The translations under genes and the position numbers were made by a program. Positions 46,101 through 56,377 of a DNA stretch of 64,000 bases are shown here, one piece after another. The stretch is from Echinometra lucunter (Eukaryota; Echinodermata; Echinoidea; Camarodonta; Echinometridae). The DNA lies in NCBI GenBank assembly GCA_029962745.1, contig CM057151.1, forward strand, positions 3,353,431 through 3,417,430. The letters are read 5' to 3'. Within the stretch, counting starts at the first letter, position 1; the number at the start of each line of letters is the position of its first letter. The notes below the pieces were generated by a model. That model was given only the letters and a program-made list of their open reading frames with translations, searched no databases and had not been told where the DNA came from.

Positions 46101-46346
46101 ACAAGTTTTACCGATGTTGACTGTATGAAAATGTTTTTTTTTTTCTCTTTCTCTTTTTTTTCCCCTTTCATTTCTAACAAATAGATCGTCCTACAACAAG
46201 TGGGCATATCTCCAACCCAGCTTCTCCCCAAGGTGCGCATGCTAGGGATACAGCTAGCCCCAAGGCAGGACCCAGTGGTTATAACCCTCCCACAGCATCC
46301 CAAGGAACAGGGGGCAGAATGGAAGATATACCACCTGAAGAATTTG
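36432..46346 (+). CDS. OTUD5: OTUD5 (DUBA) deubiquitinase gene, 3' end missing
   Basis: OTU-family cysteine protease that removes ubiquitin chains from signalling and chromatin regulators; the human enzyme requires CK2 phosphorylation of a serine just before the OTU domain. Eight coding exons join in phase: 36432-36941, 39785-39878, 42953-43017, 43382-43538, 43983-44131, 44712-44903, 45344-45805 and 46185-46346. The N-terminus MTILPKKK matches vertebrate OTUD5. The acidic [10 protein letters not shown] (Ser about 154) aligns with the regulatory serine region. Catalytic residues are visible: Asp193 and Cys196 in [10 protein letters not shown] and His301 in [26 protein letters not shown] follows, also family-typical. 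Exon 7 has an apparent frameshift near 45635. The expected C-terminal ubiquitin-interacting segment is not seen and should lie in or beyond the N gap. Introns hold several foldback elements. Confidence 0.93.
37082..37136. repeat. (TAA)n microsatellite
   Basis: About 18 perfect TAA units in OTUD5 intron 1. Confidence 0.95.
38367..38417 (+). repeat. perfect 20-bp-arm hairpin in OTUD5 intron 1
   Basis: TGGAATACCAGAGAATATTG is followed after an 11-base loop by its exact reverse complement. The size resembles a small-RNA hairpin, but perfect pairing is equally typical of a tiny MITE. No conserved miRNA seed recognised. Confidence 0.7.
39360..39576. mobile_element. 217-bp MITE in OTUD5 intron 1
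   Basis: Terminal inverted repeats of about 36 bp: left tgaccggtattctgaaaatt..., right reverse complement ggccggtatttgaaaattgt, both continuing into ttttatcttttatctta. It ends about 210 bp before exon 2. Confidence 0.8.
39785..39878 (+). CDS. OTUD5: OTUD5 exon 2 (catalytic Cys)
   Basis: 94 nt, phase 0 in and phase 1 out, acceptor gttactttag and donor TTG|GTAAGC. It encodes [18 protein letters not shown] and then the catalytic [13 protein letters not shown]. Confidence 0.95.
40070..40165. repeat. CTC/TTC polypyrimidine tract
   Basis: (CTC)n and (TTC)n runs in OTUD5 intron 2. The Leu-rich and Arg-rich open frames over it are artefacts. Such mirror-symmetric tracts can form triplex DNA. Confidence 0.9.
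40321..40523. mobile_element. 203-bp MITE in OTUD5 intron 2
   Basis: Left end tactgtataagctaatatttt; right end reverse-complements to tactgtataagctgaaattt. The inverted similarity continues through tttagcg/tttcgcg. No coding capacity. Confidence 0.8.
40561..41256. mobile_element. 696-bp foldback in OTUD5 intron 2
   Basis: Ends are gggtgatttcaagttcggtg and its near-inverse caccgtacttgaaatcaccc. Tandem ggtgtt (left) and aacacc (inside and right) hexamers give several alternative pairings. The block gatttcaagttcggtgt recurs at about 41175, so the structure is nested or internally duplicated. Confidence 0.75.
41510..41960 (-). pseudogene. LINE 3' fragment (CR1-like)
   Basis: On the minus strand a short frame contains [20 protein letters not shown] followed by YPFNK and a stop, the pattern at the end of CR1/L2-type ORF2 proteins. 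The 3' side ends near aataaatgttttgtattatt, a microsatellite-like tail usual for these LINEs. It is 5' truncated. Confidence 0.55.
42306..42879. mobile_element. foldback element, family A copy 3 (full)
   Basis: 574 bp with two long inverted arms, ends ttaaagggaaagtccaccct and gggtggacttaccctttaa. Same family as 1231-1793. It ends only 73 bp before OTUD5 exon 3, close to the branch-point region of that intron. Confidence 0.88.
42953..43017 (+). CDS. OTUD5: OTUD5 exon 3
   Basis: 65 nt, acceptor tgtgtttgcag, donor TACATG|GTAAGC. It encodes [20 protein letters not shown] then YM, closely like the vertebrate segment. Confidence 0.95.
43382..43538 (+). CDS. OTUD5: OTUD5 exon 4
   Basis: 157 nt, acceptor gttttatacag, donor AGTACAG|GTATGT. 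It encodes [20 protein letters not shown] through [20 protein letters not shown] and MYST, all strongly conserved in the OTU domain. Confidence 0.95.
43983..44131 (+). CDS. OTUD5: OTUD5 exon 5 (catalytic His)
   Basis: 149 nt, acceptor attctttgtag, donor CCAGGG|GTAAGT. It encodes (E)[38 protein letters not shown] and [11 protein letters not shown]. His301 in RNVHYN is the catalytic histidine. A few residues present before EPINTF in vertebrates are absent here. Confidence 0.95.
44712..44903 (+). CDS. OTUD5: OTUD5 exon 6
   Basis: 192 nt (64 codons, phase 0-0), acceptor tccatctccag, donor AAAGCA|GTAAGT. It encodes [20 protein letters not shown] and, later, [20 protein letters not shown], the helical region that follows the OTU core in OTUD5. 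Confidence 0.95.
45344..45805 (+). CDS. OTUD5: OTUD5 exon 7, His/Ser-rich, apparent frameshift
   Basis: Acceptor gcttgtag, donor AAAGCAG|GTAATG. The incoming frame reads [20 protein letters not shown] and then a His/Ser/Gly-rich repeat ([20 protein letters not shown]) but hits TAG near 45700. From about 45636 the frame offset by one missing or two extra bases reads [20 protein letters not shown] and a poly-Gln run (CAG repeat), and it is the only frame in phase with exon 8. Either the draft has an indel here or the allele is broken. Confidence 0.75.
46185..46346 (+). CDS. OTUD5: OTUD5 exon 8
   Basis: 162 nt, acceptor ctaacaaatag, donor GAATTTG|GTGAGT. It encodes [20 protein letters not shown] through [11 protein letters not shown], ending in phase 1. 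[10 protein letters not shown] sits where vertebrate OTUD5 leads into its ubiquitin-interacting segment, so the next exon should encode that segment. Confidence 0.85.
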
Positions 46347-46766
46347 GTGAGTCAGGAGTCCTGAAAGCCTTGTTGATCAATTCATTGACATTAGAAACAA
46401 TAGCAAAATTACATGCAGATTTAGTCCTACATGATTGATAATTCGTGTTTGCCTTTCCTAAAACTTCTATTCCGCTTCATTGTTGAAATAAAACAGCTTC
46501 TCTTTTCTCTACCCTGGTGCACATAGGTTAGTATGGTTAGGAACCTTTGTTTAGTGCACAAATGTGTGAGTTCAAGGCTTTACAACTCAAAAAGTTTAAC
46601 TAATTCATCAGGAACAAATACTGCATGTACCTCCATTTAGGTATCATTCTTTCAGTACACATCATCAGCTTGTGACAGTTTGTTGGGTATATATTATACA
46701 TGTTCTACATAGTGAATGGTACCTGACAGTGGCGTAGACAGGTTCTTACACCTGGGGGGGATGATT

Positions 46767-47266
46767 NNNNNNNNNNNNNNNNNNNNNNNNNNNNNNNNNN
46801 NNNNNNNNNNNNNNNNNNNNNNNNNNNNNNNNNNNNNNNNNNNNNNNNNNNNNNNNNNNNNNNNNNNNNNNNNNNNNNNNNNNNNNNNNNNNNNNNNNNN
46901 NNNNNNNNNNNNNNNNNNNNNNNNNNNNNNNNNNNNNNNNNNNNNNNNNNNNNNNNNNNNNNNNNNNNNNNNNNNNNNNNNNNNNNNNNNNNNNNNNNNN
47001 NNNNNNNNNNNNNNNNNNNNNNNNNNNNNNNNNNNNNNNNNNNNNNNNNNNNNNNNNNNNNNNNNNNNNNNNNNNNNNNNNNNNNNNNNNNNNNNNNNNN
47101 NNNNNNNNNNNNNNNNNNNNNNNNNNNNNNNNNNNNNNNNNNNNNNNNNNNNNNNNNNNNNNNNNNNNNNNNNNNNNNNNNNNNNNNNNNNNNNNNNNNN
47201 NNNNNNNNNNNNNNNNNNNNNNNNNNNNNNNNNNNNNNNNNNNNNNNNNNNNNNNNNNNNNNNNNN
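46767..47266. other. assembly gap, 500 N
   Basis: Exactly 500 N, the usual placeholder for a gap of unknown size. It directly follows OTUD5 exon 8 by 420 bases and probably hides the exon with the ubiquitin-interacting motif. The long open frame across it has no meaning. Confidence 0.99.
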
Positions 47267-48303
47267 TTATAGTTAATTAGCCACGAATGGTTGCATTTAT
47301 AAAATTTTATAAACGAATTGTGTGCTTCAAAGTGAATTTATTTTGATGCATCATGCGATAGGCTGAGCGTCTGAGCGTTACGGTAATTATGCATTGAACA
47401 ATATTGATGCGCTCTACCATGTCAAAGCTAGCAGGCCCAAGTAATCATTCTGAGATTCGGGAGAAAAAGGTATTTCAAACGATTTGTATAGAACCACGCC
47501 TGCAAGCAGTCAGAGTTAGATAATCTTGCTGTTTGGGATATGGCTCATGCACTGTATGTCGAATGATTTTATCCGCACGGAGGTCATAGCATAGTTCGAC
47601 GGGAAGCTATGCTTGCTCGTGGAATGAGGTCAGGATGTCAAATTGGATTCCTCCTTCACTGTGCGGAGTACCTACCACCATCACTGCTGTGCACTGGTCG
47701 TTCTCTTCCTACGTGGCATATCCGAAGGCATATAATGGTATATATCCTGTGTTGTTTGTTCGTTGTACATAATTATGTAACTCCCTGTTCATAAAACTAA
47801 CTATAATGTCATGCTATGGATTAGTATTTTGACTTTTATAATACCTCAAACACACTGGACAGTAAGCTGTTAAATCTCGCGGCAATTATCTTCTTTCAGT
47901 GACCAATAACAGCTGTTGATCGTGCATGACATGTGCGTTTGTTTACACTTCTTTTCAATACTATATTGACCGCTGTTCAGACTGCACTCATGACCTTCCT
48001 GTATGATACTAACCTGCATATAATTTTAGATCAGAAGACCTAAAATGTATTTACCAGCATATATATTTTAGTTATCGTCAGTCATTTCGTCTTCGATAGG
48101 CATTCAAAGCTCGTATCCCATATAACTAGGGGTATTATGAATTTATTTTTAGCGAGGGGATGGGAGCATACCGTCCGTATCGATCGGCACTACCTTGGAA
48201 TTTCCCCCTTCTCATCGCTGAAACGTACGCCATTACTAAATATTCATAACTTTCTAAATATTTTTTTTTTTCAACTCATCATCCATTTCCGCCTTAATCG
48301 AAC
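47267..48303. other. non-coding, no gene recognised
   Basis: No supported exon after the gap up to the CTA tract. I looked for the OTUD5 ubiquitin-interacting exon here and did not find it. Confidence 0.4.
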
Positions 48304-49150
<847 letters not shown>

Positions 49151-49219
49151 ACTGTTGTAGGTTAGTAGAGTATACGTATATCGGCCGAGTAGTATATCAT
49201 TAAGAATCGTTCGTGTTTT

Positions 49220-49452
49220 CAGGGGCAGCGCTACAGGGGGGGGGGGGGGGAGCAGGGGGTGACCACCCTATGATCGTTCAAGTGATGAAAAAGATGAAAA
49301 AGAACAAGGAAAATAAGAAAGAAGAAAAAGATAAAGAAGAAGAAAGAAGTGTATGGGGAACAGATGGTAGGATGCCTTGTTTGTTACTTTAAAACGTAAA
49401 TATACTCACCGTCATCTTGCCCCTCTATCAAAATACCCTGGCGCCGCCCCTG
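49220..49452. mobile_element. hAT-like MITE, family D copy 1
   Basis: Starts caggggcagcgctac, ends ggcgccgcccctg. The flanking octamers cgtgtttt and cctgtttt match at 7 of 8 bases, consistent with an 8-bp target duplication. The interior has a G run of 14, then ccctatgatcgttcaagtga, an AAG-rich tract and ctttaaaacgtaaatatact. No coding capacity. Confidence 0.8.
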
Positions 49453-50479
49453 CCTGTTTTTGTGTAATCTTGTTACAGATAATAAAATTTTCATTTTGGC
49501 TTTGCTTTCCCCTTAGTTCGCCCCCCCCCCCCCCCAGGGGAAAAAAAAGAATTTGGATAAGCCTAAACATGAATGTGAAATGGACATTTGCAGAATGTAT
49601 GAGAACGGGCCCTCAGTCCAACTGGAAAATGATGATGATGTTGGTGGTGGTGGTGGTGGTGGTGGTAATGATGATGGTGGTATTGGTAATATGATAATGA
49701 TGATGACATGACCGTTGCTGGAACATTTTGGATGGGGGGGGGGGGAGGAGGAGGGGCAAGACCAAAATTTGCAGAAAGATTTGTAGATGGTGACCCCAAA
49801 TTTGCCATCAGTTATGCTGCATTCAAAGTCTAATCTATCTCCCCCGCCCCCCCCCTCACACACTGACGAATGTTATTTTCAAACAATATCGCATGTGCAA
49901 ATCTTTAAATTAAATGGCATGTTTAGGGGAGGCGAAGTGCCTTTGACCGTTGAGGGAAATGACGCTACTTGCTACTTTATGAATCATCCTGCTTTTTTAG
50001 TTGGCGAGCGAGCGGAGGGACAGAGAAAAAAAAAGAAAGAAAAGAAAAGGCACTCGCCTTTTATTATGGGAGAAGTATTATTTCATGATCAAAAGACATT
50101 ATTTATAGGCCTATATACATTAAGACACGTAATTGATATATTTGGTCTACTTTCTGCCAAATATGACTTGGGGGGGGGGGGGGGGGTCAGATATATTGCT
50201 GTTTTGTTTTTGCTGGTAAGGCGCATTACGGGCTGAGGCGTAGTGTGCCAAAATGGCAAATGCGGAAAAATGGTAAGTTTTTTTTTTAGTTTAGTTTATT
50301 AACACGCTTTTAGGGTAGGCCTACCCTTTTCCCCATCCTCATTCGGGGGGGGGGGGGGGGTATAGAGGCCAAACAATGCCACCGATTACCTACGACCAAC
50401 GTCGATAAATTCAACCGTATAAAGCCCACTAGGCACGTTCAATACTATTGTGTGCCTGTATCATTTTTTCTTCTGAATT

Positions 50480-51110
50480 ATATTTGTTCACCTCACATGC
50501 CGGATGTGTTTGTTTTCCGTAAACAAAAAAACAAAAAAAAAAAAAAAGAAAAAAAAAAAGAAAAAAACATATTTACTCTTTTTCATGGTGATAATTCTCA
50601 ATCAAAATACACGATGGAACTATCTGTTTTGTCATGTTCATTTGGTCACCTCGCTTGCCGAATTCGTTTGTTTTCCCAAATCCATCTTGTATCTGAATAT
50701 TATACGAGCGGGCGTAGCGAGCGAGGAAAATACATGCATGTATATACTCCTTTTCATGGTAGAAGTGCAAGTTCTTCATCAAAATACACGATGGCCCTTT
50801 AAGATATCTATTTTGATATATTTGGTCACCTCTTTTACATTTGCTTTCAAAGACCATCCTGTATCTAAATATTATACGAGCGAGCGCAGCTAGCGAGGAA
50901 AAATATATATACTCTTTTTTATGGTAGAATTGATAATTCTTCATCCCAATACATGATGGACCTAAAGATATCTAAATTATATATTTATTAATCTCACTTG
51001 CCGAATGTGTTTGCTTTCCGAAAACATCCTGTATCTAAATGTAATACGAGCGAGCGCAGCGAGCGAGGAAAAATATACACTCTCTTTCGTGGTACCAGTG
51101 TTATTTCGTT
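50480..51110. repeat. tandem array of about 165-180 bp units
   Basis: Units are marked by atcaaaatacacgatgg (50600, 50780, and variant near 50943), ttggtcacctcncttgccg, and acgagcgagcgcagcgagcg (near 50704, 50880, 51050). Diverged pieces continue to about 51760 and a gcgagc-rich relative occurs near 63810. Three to four units are clear. Confidence 0.75.
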
Positions 51111-51758
51111 GTCAAAATACACAAGCAAATAAGACGACTATGACTCTATTGGGGCACCTTACTCCTCTTTCCTTTTTTCCTCCTTCCTCTTCCCCTTCCC
51201 TCTCCCTTCCTCCCCCCCCCTCTCTCTCTCTCTCTTGCCGACAGCGATCGCGAATTTGCGGACAAGATGTTTTGAAGGGGGGGGGGTGTCACACCCCCAC
51301 ACCCCCTCTAGCGACGCCCCTGTTCTTACCCTAGGATAGAACTCGTTCATGGTGGTTTTGGAAAACCCGCGGTCACGCATGCATGTTTATAGGAATTATA
51401 CTGACTGCCCCCCCCCCCGGTATGACTTTATTTTCGCACCTCACTAGCCCAGTTTGTTTGATGTCCGAAACCAACGAGTGTCTAAAGATTCCGAGCGAGA
51501 AAGGGAGCGAGGAAAACCCCACATTTTACGGTAGATTTTTTTTTTTTTTTTTTTGTCTTTAAAATACACGATATTCAATTCGGTCACTTCGCTTGCCGAA
51601 TTTGTTTGCTTTCAGAAATCACCCTCTTTCAAAAATTTTTGAACGGTAGGATTATTTCGTCATCAAAATCATGTCTGGGCAAACTGAGCGAGAGAAAAAA
51701 GGTTTATATACCCTCGTATGGTGGGAGTCTTATTTCGTCATTTATATTCGATCACCTA

Positions 51759-52007
51759 CAGGGCGGCGTTACGGGGGGGGGGGCGACCGTCCCCTATGAT
51801 TTTTCAAGTGATTAAAAACAAAAGAAAAAGCAAGAGGAGAAAAGAAGATAAGAGGAGGAAGAAGAAAGAAGGTGTGGAAAGAGAGGCCTGGGGCTTCAAC
51901 TATATACCCTATTTGTTCATTTAAAACGTCAATAAACCCACCTACATGTATGGGTCATCTCCCCCCCCCCCCCCCTCCCCCATCAAAATAACCTGGCGCC
52001 GCACCTG
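51759..52007. mobile_element. hAT-like MITE, family D copy 2, with 8-bp TSD
   Basis: Flanked by perfect ATCACCTA octamers (51751-51758 and 52008-52015). Ends are cagggcggcgttacg and ggcgccgcacctg, imperfect inverted repeats. Interior as in copy 1: G run, tatgatttttcaagtgatta, purine-rich tract, catttaaaacgtcaataaac. The 8-bp duplication points to the hAT superfamily. Confidence 0.85.
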
Positions 52008-52389
52008 ATCACCTATCTGGCTATCTGCCGACTCTATTTCGGCACAACGCTTGACCATTTTTTGTTTGTTTGGTTGTTTTTTTTTTTTTTGGTGTCCGAA
52101 ATCATCTTATTTCTACGAGCAACTTGGAGCCAGCGACGTAGCGATTGTCAAGAGCAATTTATTTTCTATAAAACGTCGGTTCGTCACCAAGATGCACTAA
52201 ATATACACCTTCCTACAGAATTTTATAGTTGGACACCTTGTTGCCCAAATATTACGTTCTGGCATCTCGTCTCTCATGCCTCTGGAATAAGAGAATGCAT
52301 GCTTGCTTCGGAGGGCAAAATGATACCTTTGCCCCCGAAATTTCTTTGAGGGGGCAACTGCCCCCTGCCCCTACAGGATCGACGCCTCT

Positions 52390-52410
52390 GGATGATGATG
52401 ATAACGATGG

Positions 52411-52456
<46 letters not shown>

Positions 52457-52475
52457 GATGATGATGATGATTATG
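52390..52475. repeat. (GAT)n microsatellite
   Basis: GAT triplets with occasional GGT, about 85 bases. Confidence 0.95.
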
Positions 52476-52702
52476 ATTACGATGACACCGTAAATATAGG
52501 AAGAGAAAAGGATCGAGAGGGAGATGTCAAACAAAAACGGAACAAAAAAATCAAAAACAAAACAAACAAAATTACGATAGGCCTCTCCGGCTAATTGATG
52601 GCATAGTTCATTTGAATATCATCAGATTAATGCCCCCTCCTCCATTTCTGGAGTTCATTTTTTCTTTACAATTATCTTATTTTTTCATACACAATATCTC
52701 AG

Positions 52703-52846
52703 AGAACATCACAGCGTCAACAGCGGGATACATTACCTACTCTGAAAGAAAGTGATGGAAAGTCAAAGCAAAATGTGGTCTCGCCAATACCGACAGAGAA
52801 AAGGAATCCTGCCACAGCAGACACACACAGTAATATCTGCCGATGA
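52703..52846 (+). CDS. orphan exon candidate, possibly OTUD5 C-terminus
   Basis: After the acceptor tacacaatatctcag, a phase-0 frame of 47 codons reads RTSQRQQRDTLPTLKESDGK, SKQNVVSPIPTEKRNPATAD and THSNICR, then TGA. The other two frames close early. A GTGAGT lies 13 bases after the stop. Composition is coding-like against a repeat background, and it is the only such segment between the gap and CHCHD4 on the OTUD5 strand. It could be the last OTUD5 exon after one hidden in the gap; I know no matching vertebrate sequence. Confidence 0.35.
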   Translation, partial: RTSQRQQRDTLPTLKESDGKSKQNVVSPIPTEKRNPATADTHSNICR

Positions 52847-53214
52847 AACTGTGGGTGAGTGACCGTTACGAAATCTTCGTAATTTTCTGTATAACCTTAA
52901 AATATCTGCTAACTGTCCACGTCCACGTCCACCGGGGTAAATCCGTTTCGAGGAGGGGGCGGGGGGGGGGGGGGAATGATAGAAATATTATGCCGAAATT
53001 TCTAGCGCGAACTCACACATGAGTACACTTTTTGTTTTTCCATGTTTTATTCTGATTTCATCACAAAGAATTACCTTTCAGTTTAACAAATCAACACTTC
53101 AATCTTCATATTTCTTCATATTTCAGTAGCTTAATAGGCTATATACAAATCATGTATAAATTGAGAAAAAAATGATGAAATCAGTTATTATAAAATAAGA
53201 TAATTAAACTAGAT

Positions 53215-53810
53215 GAATCTTCGACCACGCGTGGTCGAACTTTATGCCTCCGCCATTACCAAATCAGAAATAAATGGCACTTCATGTTGATTTATTTTCG
53301 TTTATACAATGACATCTTTGACCTTGACCTTTGACCTTGTGACCCCCAAATCTACTGAGAGCATTGCCCTTTCCATATGCATACATGAGCCAAGTTTGAG
53401 GTTGATCGGTCAAATGGTTACTGAGTTATTACAAGAACGAACCATTTCTATGTACATAATGACCTCTATGACCTTTGACCTTTGACCTTGAGACCCCAAA
53501 ATATAATCAGATCATTGTCCCTCCCATATGCATACCTGTGCCAAGTTTGAGGTTGATCGGTCAAATGGTTGAGTTATGCTGAAAACGAACCATTTCTATG
53601 TTCATAATGACCTCTATGACCTTTGACCTTGTGACCCCAAAATCTAATTAGATCATTGTCCCTTCCATGTGCATACATGAGCCATGTTTGAAGTTGATCT
53701 GTCAAACGATTCTTAAGTTATCGCGAGAACGAAAACGGGACGGACGGACGGACGGACGACCTGAAAACATAATGCCTCCGGCAACCACCTACAGTGGGTG
53801 GAGGCACAAA
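53215..53810. repeat. composite element with DR1-type motif repeats
   Basis: The left end carries the palindrome cgaccacgcgtggtcg and tttatgcctccgccattacc; the right end carries cataatgcctccggcaacca and a (GGAC)n run. Between them three related units of roughly 150 bp each contain tgacctttgacctt, then gaccccaaaatctaat, catatgcatacatgagccaa and gaggttgatcggtcaaatgg. No open frame. Elements of this kind look like dispersed repeats in marine invertebrate genomes; that part is from memory. Confidence 0.75.
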
Positions 53811-54660
53811 AAGATACACACACACACCCACACCCACACACACCCTCACCCACGTCTCACATACTCACATACTGTACTCTCAGGACCTATAGCATTTCAA
53901 ATAGAAACCGTCGTTTATGATCGTTGTATCAAAAATTCCAACAACTGACTGATTAAAATATTTCTTCTTGAAATTTGAACACGCCACCCCCCTTTTTAAA
54001 AAGTGTGGGGATATATACTCCCCCCCCCCCCCGTACCGTACACCAACGTACATGTAACTGTAGCAAGCAGGATTAGCAAGTCGTCACTACAAAGCCATAA
54101 TCCGAGTGGAAATTTTCTGATAATCCAAACGGAAAATCTTGATGCATGCCTTTTCATTTGACAAGTTTATGCAATTTATTCGAGAACTAACAAACGCTTA
54201 ATTCATCAAGTTCAAATTATATATCAAATGAGAATGAATTGCATGGAATGAAAATTATTCACTCCACTTGTAAAATACAAGAAAGCTTATGCCAGAACTG
54301 TAACGTATATGGGCAAATCCACAACATATGGGACACAGAGCTCAAAATTTGAAGTCGCACTGTGCCCTGTTAATTCCAAATGAAAATCTGAAATCACTAC
54401 AGTCTTCTTTTTGTTACAAATAAATATTTAAGATAAAAAAATTTGCAATTCGACCTTCTCACGGAGAATAACATAAACAAACAAAAAATTAAAAAACTAT
54501 GATCAGGGAAAAGTGCTTTAAATGCCTCTTATTCTGATATTTATTCATTTTTCTCAGATCTGTTTTCATGTAATTGATTTTAATGGATTACTTTAACAGA
54601 TTTTGGGTCGTTGATGACTGAAACACTAATGAAAATGTGCAAAAACTACGCTGAATTTAA

Positions 54661-54994
54661 GCGTAATGTCAGTTACATAACGTTAGTTACCAACATGTCT
54701 TCATTAAATTTGTCATGGTACTAAAACAAATTATTCAAATGACTCATTATTTTGCACATCTCTTCCCAGGAACCTAGGTGTAATGTCAAATGAATTACAT
54801 AATCCCTACAAGTCTGAGACATGAGATATATAAATTTGATTCGACACCATCATTTTCCATGTCTTTTTGCGTAACGTCAGTTACCGGCCCCTTTTTTGCT
54901 TATCTGTAGTAATTAAAAGCCCAAGCAAGTGTCATTCATAAAACTACAATATAAACAATACCACTAGTACTCTATCTTGGTAACGTCAGTTACC
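54661..54994. repeat. scattered GTAACGTCAGTTAC near-palindromes
   Basis: The motif gtaacgtcagttacc occurs at 54871 and 54980, with variants gtaatgtcagttac and aacgttagttacc at 54664-54691. Each is an inverted GTAAC/GTTAC pair around CGTCA. The 330-base region is otherwise unique. Confidence 0.6.
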
Positions 54995-54999
54995 ATGGA

Positions 55000-56377
55000 A
55001 TTGTCCCTATATAGAAAGTCCCGTTCTCTGGTTTAGTTTAACACTCTACCATGAATATACATTGTAACTATGATTTAAGGCCCATCAGATTACAGTTTTT
55101 TTTAGCATTCCAAGATTATGTACATGTGCATTGTGTATATGCATGTATTTATTCATTTATATTTCGTTGCCTGTGAAAGAGGAAGGCAGTGACTGGCAGT
55201 GCTAATGAGGCTCACTATTGATTTTCAAAATGTAATGCTTATACTAGTATACAGTTATACCAAAACACAGACTGGCCAACTCGATTCCATATTTTGCAAC
55301 AGCAGGTTTATGGTGCATGTTGATTTGTTGGGCAAAGCACACAAAAGAAAGAATATACACGTTTATGCAAAGCGGCAAGTCAGAAGCTGGCCAATCTCCT
55401 TGTTAAGGTGGCTCATAACTGAAGAGCACGGCCTAATCCATCATCAACAACAAAACAATAAGATAAGGAAACCGTATGCAACAAGCCACTGCATGACCAA
55501 GGTTCTAATTTTGAATAGAAAATCGTTTAATCAGTGTAATCACATATAGCACTCAGTGATTATAAAACTGGAAATCATTTCAGAGAAATACATTGTAATA
55601 ATGTACATTGTAATAATGTACATGTAGTAAGATAATAATCACCAAAGTAAAGAAGAACCGGTACAAACCTGGGAACATTTCTCTCTTCTGAAAAGAAATC
55701 TTAGATTGTTAGTTATTAGGTGTACAGCATTCATTTTCTTCCAATTACTATTCAAATTACAAAAGTTATGGTCATGTTCGAGGCGTTTTGTCCAACAACT
55801 GATTTTAGTAGACCTGATGACTACATCAAGCTGACAGAATGTTCTGGAAGTATTTCTCAGCATTTCCCAGTATTTCCCATTTCTGTCAAAAATTTGCTGA
55901 GCGGTATTTACCAGAAAATACCACTGTTTACTGCCTGGTAATGGCCAACTCAGTGAAATCATAAGTGACAATGTCTTTCATGAACTGGAGAAGCTAGATT
56001 GTCCTCCAACCTCTCTATGAAATATATTTACTTAAAATGTAGATATCGAAAGACAAAGCAATATGGTTAAAAAAATCATTTGATAATTCTCAGATTTTCT
56101 CATTGTGGGTATAAAATTTAAAGAATTTGCAAGATGTGCTACAAAAATTTCTGACAACTATTGATTAGTCAAAGTATGATTTGAAGTGTGGGCCTGGAAG
56201 CTCATCTACACTGATGTGAAATTTCATAAATAAATGAAAAAAGTAGAGGTCAAACAGTGATAAATATAATTTTGAAAAATAGTTAAGTGATTCAGGTCAT
56301 TGGCATGGTTTTTATGATATCTGTTAACTTTCAATGTAAACATCCTGAAGGATTAATGTGATAGAGATGGTAAATTG
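55000..56377. other. non-coding, no gene recognised
   Basis: AT-rich sequence with short open frames only and no splice-bounded exon that I can support. Confidence 0.4.

Noticed and set aside
46716..47276. Long open frame across the N run
   Set aside because: It exists only because N codons cannot be stops.
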